From Ramlibacter alkalitolerans (lineage in GTDB: Bacteria > Pseudomonadota > Gammaproteobacteria > Burkholderiales > Burkholderiaceae_C), in assembly GCF_016722765.1 (NCBI RefSeq), contig NZ_JAEQND010000020.1, positions 1 through 64,000 on the forward strand: DNA of 64,000 nucleotides. The letters are read 5' to 3'. Position 1 is the first letter of the stretch. Each line of letters opens with the position of its first letter. A program made the translations under genes and the position numbers. The notes under the pieces are model-generated. The model worked only from the letters and a program-made list of their open reading frames with translations. It was not told the DNA's origin and ran no database searches. Below are positions 53,632 through 64,000 of this stretch, piece after piece.

Positions 53632-55852
53632 CCGGCCGCGGCGGAACCTGCGCGGTGCGCAAGGGCCTCGGTGCCGAGGCCGCCCTGGCCGCCGGCTTGG
53701 CGCCCGCCGCCGGCGCATAGGAGGCCGGCGCCTCGCGCCAGCGCGGAGCCCACACGTTCGTTCCCGCCGTCGGCGTGCCGACCGTCGCGTTCGCCACCGG
53801 CGAGAACGCGGCGGCGATCAGCTGCCCGGACTGCACGGCGGCCTGCGGCATCGCACCGGCGCTGGCCGGCATCGTGGGCGCGCCGGCGGCGGCGCTGCTG
53901 GCCGGCGGCCAGGCGGCTTCGGCGGCGGGCCGCGGCGTGCCGATCGGCGTCGTCGCCTTGCCCAACTTCACGGCGGCGATGTCTTCCTCGCTCGGGTACA
54001 GGCCCTGCAGGTAGTAGTCGAAGGCTCGGCGCGCGATCGGCGCGGCGGCGGCGGCACCGAAGCCGGCGTTCTCCACGATCATGCCGATCGCGATCTTCGG
54101 GTCGTCGGCCGGCGCGTAGGCGATGTACAGCGCGTGGTCGCGGTGCCGCTCCTCGGTGTTGGCGTGGCTGTACTTGGCGCCCTGCGCGATGCCCACCACC
54201 TGCGCCGTACCGGTCTTGCCGCCGCTGGTGTAGCCGGCTCCCCGGAAGGCGGCGGCCGAGGTGCCCTCGATGGTCACGCCCACCATGGCCTTGCGGATGA
54301 TCGCCAGGTTCTCGGGCTTGGCGGTGAGCTGGCCGATCTGCTGCGGCGCCACCGGCTCGCCCTTCTTGGTGGTGGTGTCGACGATCTCCTTGACCAGGTG
54401 CGGCTTCATGCGCGCGCCGGCCGGGTTGGAGATGGTCGCCATCGCGGTGGCGAGCTGCAGCGGCGTGAAGTTGTTGTAGCCCTGGCCGATGCCCAGCGAG
54501 ATCGTCTCGCCCGCGTACCACTTCTGCTGCTCGGGCCGGCGGTAGGCCTTGCGCTTCCACTCGGTGGAAGGCAGCAGGCCCTTGGATTCGCCCTGGATGT
54601 CGATGCCGGTCACCTCGCCGAAACCGAAGTGCGACAGCTGCTCGTGCATCAGGTCCACGCCCATGTCGTTGGCCAGGATGTAGTAGTAGGTGTCGCAGGA
54701 CTGGACGATGGAGCGGTACATGTCCACCGTGCCGTGGCCGCCCGGCTTGTCGTCGCGGAACTGGTGGCCGCCGAACCAGAAGAAGCCCGGGTCCGAGATC
54801 GCCTGCTCGGGCCGGCGCTTGCCGGTCTCCAGCGCGGCGAGGGCCATGTAGGGCTTGAAGGTGGAGCCGGGCGGATAGGTGCCGCGCAGCGCGCGATTGA
54901 GCAGCGGCTTGTCGATCGACTCGTTGAGCGCCTGCCAGTTCTCCTGGTCGATGCCGTCGACGAACAGGTTGGGATCGAAGGTCGGCTTGCTCACGAAGGC
55001 CAGCACCTCGCCCGTCTTGGGGTCGATCGCGACCAGCGCGCCGCGGCGGTCGCCGTACAGGTCTTCCACCAGCTTCTGCAGCTTGATGTCGATCGACAGG
55101 CGCACGGTGTTGCCCGGCGTGGCGGGCGTGGACGCCAGCTTGCGCACCGCGCGGCCGCCGGCGGAGGTCTCGACCTGCTCCACGCCGGTGATGCCGTGCA
55201 GCTGCTTCTCGTAGCTCTGCTCCACGCCCAGCTTGCCGATGTACTCGGTGCCGCGGTAGTTGGCCTGCTCTTCTTCCGGCCAGTCCTCGATCACCTTCTT
55301 CTCGGCCTGGTTCACCCGGCCGATGTAGCCGATGGCGTGGCTGGCGAGTTCGCCGTAGGGGTAGTTGCGGAACAGGCGGGCCTTGATGTCCACGCCGGGG
55401 AAGCGGAAGCGCTGCACGGTGAAGCGCGCCACTTCCTCGTCGCTGAGCTTGGTGCGCAGCGGCAGCGAGTCGATGCTCTTGCTTTCCTCCAGCAGCTTCT
55501 TGAAGCGGCGGCGGTCGCGCTGCTGGATGTCGATCACGTGCGTCAGTTCGTCGATCACGGTGTCGAGCGGCCGCGACAGCCGCGAGGGCGTGATCTCCAG
55601 CGTGTACGCGGAGTAGTTGGATGCCAGCACGATCCCGTTGCGATCCAGGATGAGGCCGCGGTTCGGCACGATCGGCACGATGGCCGTGCGGTTCGCCTCG
55701 GCCTGTTCGTCGAGCTCCTCGTGGCGCACCACCTGCAGCACCACCAGCCGCGAGACCAGCAGCAGGAACAGCAGCAGCACGGCGACGCTGGCGACCAGCA
55801 CGCGGCCGCGGAATCGGGACAGGTCGGCTTCGACGTTGCGCAGTTCGGTCAT
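53570..55852 (-). CDS. mrdA: Penicillin-binding protein 2 (peptidoglycan transpeptidase) with long C-terminal tail
   Basis: The rod-shape transpeptidase working with MreBCD. The single N-terminal membrane helix (VASVAVLLLFLLLVSRLVVL), dimer domain and transpeptidase domain are intact. The active-site serine is Ser330 in PPGSTFKPY, and the KTG box is GGKTGTAQV. E. coli PBP2 has 633 residues; this has 760, with an Ala/Pro-rich, probably disordered tail from about residue 635. The final codons overlap the YheT-like gene antisense. rodA does not follow. Confidence 0.96.
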   Translation of the reverse strand: MTELRNVEADLSRFRGRVLVASVAVLLLFLLLVSRLVVLQVVRHEELDEQAEANRTAIVPIVPNRGLILDRNGIVLASNYSAYTLEITPSRLSRPLDTVIDELTHVIDIQQRDRRRFKKLLEESKSIDSLPLRTKLSDEEVARFTVQRFRFPGVDIKARLFRNYPYGELASHAIGYIGRVNQAEKKVIEDWPEEEQANYRGTEYIGKLGVEQSYEKQLHGITGVEQVETSAGGRAVRKLASTPATPGNTVRLSIDIKLQKLVEDLYGDRRGALVAIDPKTGEVLAFVSKPTFDPNLFVDGIDQENWQALNESIDKPLLNRALRGTYPPGSTFKPYMALAALETGKRRPEQAISDPGFFWFGGHQFRDDKPGGHGTVDMYRSIVQSCDTYYYILANDMGVDLMHEQLSHFGFGEVTGIDIQGESKGLLPSTEWKRKAYRRPEQQKWYAGETISLGIGQGYNNFTPLQLATAMATISNPAGARMKPHLVKEIVDTTTKKGEPVAPQQIGQLTAKPENLAIIRKAMVGVTIEGTSAAAFRGAGYTSGGKTGTAQVVGIAQGAKYSHANTEERHRDHALYIAYAPADDPKIAIGMIVENAGFGAAAAAPIARRAFDYYLQGLYPSEEDIAAVKLGKATTPIGTPRPAAEAAWPPASSAAAGAPTMPASAGAMPQAAVQSGQLIAAAFSPVANATVGTPTAGTNVWAPRWREAPASYAPAAGAKPAARAASAPRPLRTAQVPPRPVRVPPERSAAAAATPAAPAE

Positions 55853-55868
55853 GGGACTTCAGACCTTC

Positions 55869-56387
55869 CTAGAGCGGTCTATTCTCGTCCGGATCGGGCG
55901 CCCTGCGTTGGGGCCAGAGCAGCAACACGCTCACCACCGGCCACAGCGCGGCTTCCACCACGGGCGACAGCAGGAAGGTGACGCCGGGGAAGGGCGCGCC
56001 GCCGAGCATGCGGATCGCCAGCTCGATGCCGTGCGCCGCGGCGAACAGCGGCAGCACCTGCACTGCCTGCGAGGGCACCTTGAACCACAGCAGCCGGCGG
56101 TGGATGGTGATCGCGAAGTAGCTCAGCGTGGTGTAGGCCAGCGCGTGCTGGCCCAGCAGCGAGGCCTGGTGCACGTCGATCGCCAGCCCGAACACGAAGG
56201 CGGCGATCACGCCGATGCGCAGGGGCTGGTGCACGCTCCAGAACACGATGACGATGGCCAGCACGTCCGGCATCCACGGCAGCCGGCCGAGCGGCAGCAT
56301 GTTGATCATCATCGCGAAGATCAGCGTGAACCAGATGAAGAACGGATTGGCCGGCAGCAACAGCGGCTGCCCGGGACGCATGATCAT
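55869..56387 (-). CDS. mreD: Rod shape-determining protein MreD
   Basis: A 172-residue inner-membrane component of the elongasome with five or six hydrophobic helices (FFIWFTLIFAMMINMLPLG first) and the FGLAIDVHQASLLGQHAL motif conserved in beta- and gamma-proteobacteria. It starts at ATG 56387 (a second ATG is at 56381), 13 bases after mreC, and ends 16 bases before mrdA. Confidence 0.93.
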   Translation of the reverse strand: MIMRPGQPLLLPANPFFIWFTLIFAMMINMLPLGRLPWMPDVLAIVIVFWSVHQPLRIGVIAAFVFGLAIDVHQASLLGQHALAYTTLSYFAITIHRRLLWFKVPSQAVQVLPLFAAAHGIELAIRMLGGAPFPGVTFLLSPVVEAALWPVVSVLLLWPQRRAPDPDENRPL

Positions 56388-56400
56388 GCGGTCGGCTTCC

Positions 56401-57316
56401 TCATTTGCGACCCTTCTTCAGCGGCGCCGCGTCCTCCGGCGCCGGCCGCGGCGGGATCTGCGAAAGCAGCGGCTTGAGCACCATCACGTGGCGCGCGCCC
56501 GCCACCAGCGCCTGCGGGTTGCAGACGATCTTGGCGAAGGCGGAATCCGGCCGGCGGTCCACCTTGGCCACCTTGGCGACCGGGATGCCGGGCGGGTAGA
56601 CGCCGTCGACGCCGCTGGTGGTGAGCAGGTCGCCCGGCTGCACGTCGGCGTTGGCGGCCATGTAGCGCAGCTCCAGCCCGCCGCTGCCGTAGCGGCCGGC
56701 GTCGCCATAGGTGATGCCGCGCACGCCGGTGCGGGTGTTGATCACGGGGATGGCCTGCTCGGTGTCCGTCACCAGGGTGACCTCGCTGATCAGGGGATGC
56801 ACGCGCGTCACCTGCCCGATCACGCCGGATTCATCGATCACCGGCGAGCCGGGGTCGATGCCCTGGGCGAGGCCCTTGTCGATGACGACGCGGCGGGTGT
56901 AGGGGTCGGCGGCGTCGTAGAGCACTTCGGCCGTCTGGGTCGGCGTGTTCAGCCGCTCGCGCAACTGGAGCAACTTGCGTAACTGGGCGTTTTCCAGCGC
57001 CAGCTCCTCGACCTGGTTGGCGCGCTGCGACTGCAGCACCAGCTTGCGGCGGGCCGCCTCCTCGTTCTGCAGCGCCGTGTTGAGGGTGGTGAAGTAGTCC
57101 TGCACGGTGCGCACCGCCAGCACCGGACGCATCGCCACCCACTGCACCGGGAACAGCACCGTGGCCATCGCGGAGCGTACCGGCTGCGTGATCTTGAAGC
57201 GCGCGTCGGCCACCATCAGGAACAGCGCCAGCGCGCTGCAGACCATCAGCTTGGAGAGTGCTGACGGTCCCTGCTTGAAGAAAGGCGGTGGAGTGCGGTC
57301 GAGAGTGCCTAGTGGC

Positions 57317-57318
<2 letters not shown>
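56401..57318 (-). CDS. mreC: Rod shape-determining protein MreC
   Basis: A 305-residue periplasmic scaffold linked to the membrane by one N-terminal helix (LMVCSALALFLMVADARF). A coiled coil (RRKLVLQSQRANQVEELALE) is followed by two beta-barrels with VVIDKGLAQGIDPGSPVID and GDLLTTSGVDGVYPPGIPV. The ATG at 57318 lies inside an 11-bp inverted repeat shared with the end of mreB. The C-terminus is Pro/Lys-rich. Confidence 0.95.
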
Positions 57319-60406
<3,088 letters not shown>

Positions 60407-60407
<1 letters not shown>

Positions 60408-61861
60408 TGACGTCCACGAGCAAGCTCATTCACGGCTACGAGGTCGTCATCGGCTTCGAGACCCACGCCCAGCTCTCCACCGAGAGCAAGATCTTCAGCC
60501 GCGCGCCGACGAAGTTCGGCGCCGAGCCGAACACGCAGGCTTGCCCGGTGGACCTGGCGCTGCCCGGCACGCTGCCGGTGATGAACCGCGGCGCGGTGGA
60601 GCGCGCGATCCGCTTCGGCCTGGCGATCGGGGCGCACGTGGCGCCGCGCAGCATCTTCGCCCGCAAGAACTACTTCTACCCCGACCTGCCCAAGGGCTAC
60701 CAGATCTCGCAGTACGAGATCCCGGTGGTGCAGGGCGGCGAGGTCGGCTTCTTCCTCGGCGACGAGAAGAAGAGCGTGCGCCTGGTGCGCGCGCACCTGG
60801 AAGAGGACGCCGGCAAGTCGCTGCACGAGGACTTCGTCGGCCAGTCCGGCATCGACCTCAATCGCGCCGGCACGCCGCTGCTGGAGATCGTGACCGAGCC
60901 CGACATGCGCTCCTCCGACGAGGCGGTGGCGTACGCCCGCGAACTGCACAAGATCGTCACCTGGATCGGCATCTGCGACGGCAACATGCAGGAAGGCTCC
61001 TTCCGCTGCGACGCCAACGTGTCGGTGCGCAAGCCGGGCCAGCCGCTGGGCACCCGGCGCGAGATCAAGAACCTGAACTCCTTCAAGTTCATGAAGGAGG
61101 CGATCGACTTCGAGGTGCGCTGGCAGATCGACCGGCTGGAGGACGGCCTGGCGATTGAGCAGGCGACCGTGCTGTTCGATCCCGACACCGGCGAGACGCG
61201 CGCGATGCGCACCAAGGAGGACGCGGCCGACTACCGCTACTTCCCCGATCCCGACCTGCCGCCGCTGGTGATCGCGCCCGAGTGGGTGGAGCGCATCCGC
61301 GGCGAGATGCCGGAACTGCCGCGCGCCATGGCCGCGCGCTTCGTGCGCGACTACGGCCTGCCGGAGTACGACGCCACCACCCTGACCCAGAGCAAGGCGA
61401 TGGCGGCCTACTTCGAGGAAGCGGCGCGCGCCAGCGGCCAGGCCAAGCTGGCCAGCAACTGGATCATGGGCGAGGTGTCGCGGCGCCTGAACGCGCAGGA
61501 GACGACGATGGCGCAGGCGCCGGTCGCTGCCGGGACGCTGGCCGCGCTGATCCGGCGCATCCAGGACGGCACGGTGTCGAACAGCGCCGCCCGGCAGGTG
61601 TTCGATGCCTTGTGGGCCGGGGAGGGCCAGGAGGTCGACGCCCTGATCGAAGCCAAGGGCCTGCGCCAGATGAACGACAGCGGCGCGCTGGAGCGGATCG
61701 TCGACGAGGTGATCGCGGCCAATCCGGCCAACGTCGAACAGGTGCGGGCCGGCAAGGACAAGGCCTTCAATGCGCTGGTCGGCCAGGCGATGAAGGCCAG
61801 CAAGGGCAAGGCGAACCCGCAGCAGGTCGGCGACCTGTTGCGCAGCAAGCTGGGGATCTGA
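60407..61861 (+). CDS. gatB: Asp-tRNA(Asn)/Glu-tRNA(Gln) amidotransferase subunit B
   Basis: The kinase/amidotransferase subunit, 484 residues. The N-terminal [16 protein letters not shown] and [15 protein letters not shown], the cradle domain ([14 protein letters not shown]) and the C-terminal YqeY-like tail that grips tRNA are all present. A short GC hairpin (61869-61889) follows but has no U-tract. Confidence 0.97.
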
Positions 61862-61946
61862 CCCGCCCCCGGGGGGGCATCTCCCCCGGAGTGGGTGGGG
61901 CATTTCGCCGGGGCGGGACCCGGGTATGTCGCCTGGGCGACGCGGC

Positions 61947-62654
61947 TCAGCGCCGTTGCGGCGCGCCGGAGGCGCCGCCGGCGCCGGAGGTGGCCGTGGA
62001 GGGGCCCAGTTGCGCCCACAGCGCCTTCAGCCGCGCCAGTTCCTCGTCGAACTGGGCGTCGATGCGCCGCTTTTCCTCTTCCTGCGCGGCCACGAAGCGC
62101 TGCTGGGCGGCGATCTGCTGCTCGTTTTCCTCGATCAGGCGCTTCAGGCGGGCCGGCCACCTGGCCGGATCCTTGTAGAACTCGGTTTCCTGTTCGAGCT
62201 TGCGGCGCTGCTCCTCGAGCTCCGCCACCCGGCGCTGGCCGGCGGCGATCACGTCCTGGGCGGCGCGCAGGGCCTTGACCCGCTCGCCGTCGTGCGCGGC
62301 CTGGTTCGGGTAGCGCGCCAGCAGCGCCTTCTGGGCGCGGCGCTCGTCGGTCTGGCGCTGGCGCTCGTCGGCGACCTTGCGCTCACGTTCCTCGGCGATC
62401 GCGCGTTCCTGGGCGGTGAGGGACGGGCCGATGGTGCGCCGCACCGTGCCGTCCTTCTTCAATTCCTTCTGCTCGCGGTCCAGGCATTCGATGATCGGGC
62501 GGTCGGACGTCAGGCGCTGGCCGCGCGAATCGATGCAGGTGAAGATGCTGCCGGTGCCCGGGGCCGCCGGCTGCGCCCAGGCGGGCGGGCACGCTCCCGC
62601 CAGCGCCAGCAGGGCGCCGCAAACGAGGCGAAAGCAAGATGGGACAGGCAGCAC
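61947..62654 (-). CDS. Exported coiled-coil protein with N-terminal DUF4124-like region
   Basis: A 235-residue precursor with a signal peptide (LVCGALLALAGACPPAWAQ), a short IFTCIDSRGQRLTSDRP segment like DUF4124, and then about 140 residues of charged coiled coil (ELEEQRRKLEQETEFY). GTG 62654 is preferred because GAGGAA lies 7 bases upstream. It sits 13 bases after pyrE on the same strand and is probably cotranscribed. The function is unknown; a periplasmic structural or sensing role is possible. Confidence 0.82.
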   Translation of the reverse strand: MLPVPSCFRLVCGALLALAGACPPAWAQPAAPGTGSIFTCIDSRGQRLTSDRPIIECLDREQKELKKDGTVRRTIGPSLTAQERAIAEERERKVADERQRQTDERRAQKALLARYPNQAAHDGERVKALRAAQDVIAAGQRRVAELEEQRRKLEQETEFYKDPARWPARLKRLIEENEQQIAAQQRFVAAQEEEKRRIDAQFDEELARLKALWAQLGPSTATSGAGGASGAPQRR

Positions 62655-62667
62655 CAGGGATTCCTCT

Positions 62668-63348
62668 TCAGCCAGCTCCGTACCGATCCCGGTAAGCGAC
62701 AACCTTCCCGTAATGCTCTCCGAGTTCGTCGCCGGCATGCACCTCCAGATAATGCAAGAGATCGGCCAGCCTGGCGATGGCGCAGACCTTCAAGCCCAGC
62801 CTTTCGCGGACATATTGCACGGCGCTCCACGCCACGTCGTGGCCGCCCTCCGTCGCTTTCTCCTGGCGGTCGAGCGCGATGGCCACCGCCTGGGGGGTGG
62901 CGCCGGCCGCCTGGATCAGGGCGATGGACTCCCGGGCCGCCGTTCCGGCCGACATGACGTCGTCGACCACCAGCACCCGGCCGCGCACCGGCGCCCCGAC
63001 CAGGGTGCCGCCCTCGCCGTGGTCCTTGGCTTCCTTGCGGTTGTAGGCGTAGGGCACGTTGCGGCCGGCGCGGGCCAGCTCGATGGCCACGGCCGCCGCC
63101 AGCGGGATGCCCTTGTAGGCCGGGCCGAAGATCATGTCGAACTCGATGCCCGAGGCGAGGATGCGGCGTGCATAGAATTGCGCCAGCCGACCGAGCTTGG
63201 CGCCGTCGTCGAACAGGCCCGCGTTGAAGAAATAGGGGGACAGGCGTCCCGCCTTGGTCTTGAACTCGCCGAAGCGCAGCACGCCCGACTGCACGGCGAA
63301 CTCCACGAACTCCTGGGCCAGTGCGTCCTGCCCGCCATCCGCCATCAT
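62668..63348 (-). CDS. pyrE: Orotate phosphoribosyltransferase
   Basis: Makes OMP from orotate and PRPP in pyrimidine synthesis. The 226-residue product has the PRPP loop VLVVDDVMSAGTA, FGPAYKGIPLAAAVA and YNRKEAKDHGEGG, the mobile catalytic loop. AAGGA lies 7 bases before the first of two adjacent ATGs (63348 and 63345). Its start is only 10 bases from the divergent exonuclease gene. Confidence 0.97.
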   Translation of the reverse strand: MMADGGQDALAQEFVEFAVQSGVLRFGEFKTKAGRLSPYFFNAGLFDDGAKLGRLAQFYARRILASGIEFDMIFGPAYKGIPLAAAVAIELARAGRNVPYAYNRKEAKDHGEGGTLVGAPVRGRVLVVDDVMSAGTAARESIALIQAAGATPQAVAIALDRQEKATEGGHDVAWSAVQYVRERLGLKVCAIARLADLLHYLEVHAGDELGEHYGKVVAYRDRYGAG

Positions 63349-63358
63349 GGGAAAATCC

Positions 63359-64000
63359 TTGTTCAAACTGACCAGCCTGAACCTCAATGGCATCCGCTCG
63401 GCGGCCAGCAAGGGGGTCGAGGCGTGGCTTGCACAGACCAGCCCGGATTGTATTTGCGTGCAGGAGGTCAAGGCGCAGGCGCCGGACGTGCAGGGCCGGT
63501 ACGACGCGCTCGCCGGCCTCAAGGGCCACTTCCACTTCGCGCAGAAGAAGGGCTATTCCGGCGTCGGCGCCTTCAGCCGGCACGAGCCGAGCGACGTGAT
63601 CGTCGGTTTCGGCTGCGAGGAATTCGACGCCGAGGGCCGCTACGTGGAGCTGCGCTTCGACACGCCGCAGCGCAAGCTGTCGATCATCAGCTGCTACTTC
63701 CCTTCGGGCTCCTCCGGCGAGGAGCGCCAGCAGGCCAAGTTCCGCTTCCTCGACGTGTTCGATCCGCACCTGGCGGCCCTCAAGCAGCAGCGCGAATTCG
63801 TCCTGTGCGGCGACGTCAACATCGCGCACCAGGAAAAGGACCTGAAGAACTGGAAGGGCAACCGCAAGAACAGCGGCTTCCTGCCGGAGGAGCGGGCCTG
63901 GATGACGAAGCTGCTGTCCGAGACCGGCCTGGTGGACGTCTACCGCCACCTGCAGCCGGACACCACGGAGGACTGCTACACGTGGTGGAGCAATCGCGGC
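63359..64000 (+). CDS. xth: Exodeoxyribonuclease III, 5' part (runs off window)
   Basis: A DNA-repair AP endonuclease/3' exonuclease of the ExoIII/APE fold. The visible 214 codons begin at TTG 63359 (LFKLTSLNLNGIRSA) and contain the metal-binding glutamate in CVQEVKAQ, GYSGVGAFSR and the catalytic GDVNIAH. About 45-50 C-terminal residues, with the last catalytic Asp-His, lie beyond the window. The ribosome binding site (GGGAAA) is poor. Confidence 0.93.
   Translation, partial: MFKLTSLNLNGIRSAASKGVEAWLAQTSPDCICVQEVKAQAPDVQGRYDALAGLKGHFHFAQKKGYSGVGAFSRHEPSDVIVGFGCEEFDAEGRYVELRFDTPQRKLSIISCYFPSGSSGEERQQAKFRFLDVFDPHLAALKQQREFVLCGDVNIAHQEKDLKNWKGNRKNSGFLPEERAWMTKLLSETGLVDVYRHLQPDTTEDCYTWWSNRG

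Noticed and set aside
61869-61889. Terminator after gatB
   Set aside because: The 7-bp GC stem is present, but there is no U-tract on either strand.

Overview
The window is 64 kb of GC-rich (by eye about two thirds G+C), densely coded chromosome from a proteobacterium. The ribosomal cluster (tuf-rpsJ, then rplC to rpsQ), an eight-gene F1Fo ATP synthase operon, dat-ybeD-lipB-lipA, mreBCD-mrdA divergent from gatCAB, short palindromic intergenic repeats and many GTG/TTG starts point to Burkholderiales, most likely Comamonadaceae (Ramlibacter/Variovorax-like). The order is inferred with fair confidence and the genus is a guess. I see no insertion sequence, prophage, CRISPR array, rRNA or tRNA.

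Layout. 1-6.4 kb: the 3' end of tuf, rpsJ, and the S10 ribosomal-protein operon, with a terminator and a promoter-like site between rpsJ and rplC. 6.4-11.1 kb: peroxiredoxin, GNAT acetyltransferase, a divergent cytochrome b561 / cytochrome c' pair, and an alpha/beta hydrolase coupled to a CaiB/BaiF CoA-transferase. 11.2-14.9 kb: an MFS transporter overlapping a permease-less PTS (EIIA-Man, HPr, EI). 15.1-25.4 kb: a co-directional catabolic block with a VOC protein, a three-subunit molybdenum hydroxylase, a 2,6-dihydroxypyridine-monooxygenase-like flavoprotein and a five-gene branched-chain-type ABC transporter. This is the best candidate for an undescribed pathway, probably uptake and hydroxylation of an aromatic or N-heteroaromatic compound.

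25.4-32.6 kb (all minus strand): an EamA transporter, a Tat-exported YVTN beta-propeller protein coupled to a DUF305 protein, then CopD-like, MBL-fold, D-amino acid transaminase, DUF493, LipB and LipA genes. 32.7-40 kb: atpI-B-E-F-H-A-G-D-C with a -10 box and a terminator. 40-49 kb: the ybdD-cstA carbon-starvation pair, glyoxalase I, NAD(P)HX dehydratase, a histidine phosphatase, an orphan ABC binding protein, and a GH15 glucoamylase/trehalase-like enzyme coupled to an SDR. 49-53.6 kb: the LemA-TPM-TPM set, a Rossmann protein, a SnoaL-like protein and a YheT-like hydrolase. 53.6-64 kb: mrdA, mreD, mreC and mreB, divergent from gatC, gatA and gatB, then a coiled-coil exported protein, pyrE, and the 5' part of an exonuclease III gene that runs off the window.

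At least three families of intergenic palindromic repeats (called A, B and C here) lie at operon ends. One A copy is translated as the C-terminal tail of LivM. An A-related inverted repeat frames the mreB-mreC junction and covers the mreC start codon. Most of the window is housekeeping. The novelty lies in the catabolic block, the repeat/gene interactions and a few coupled gene pairs.
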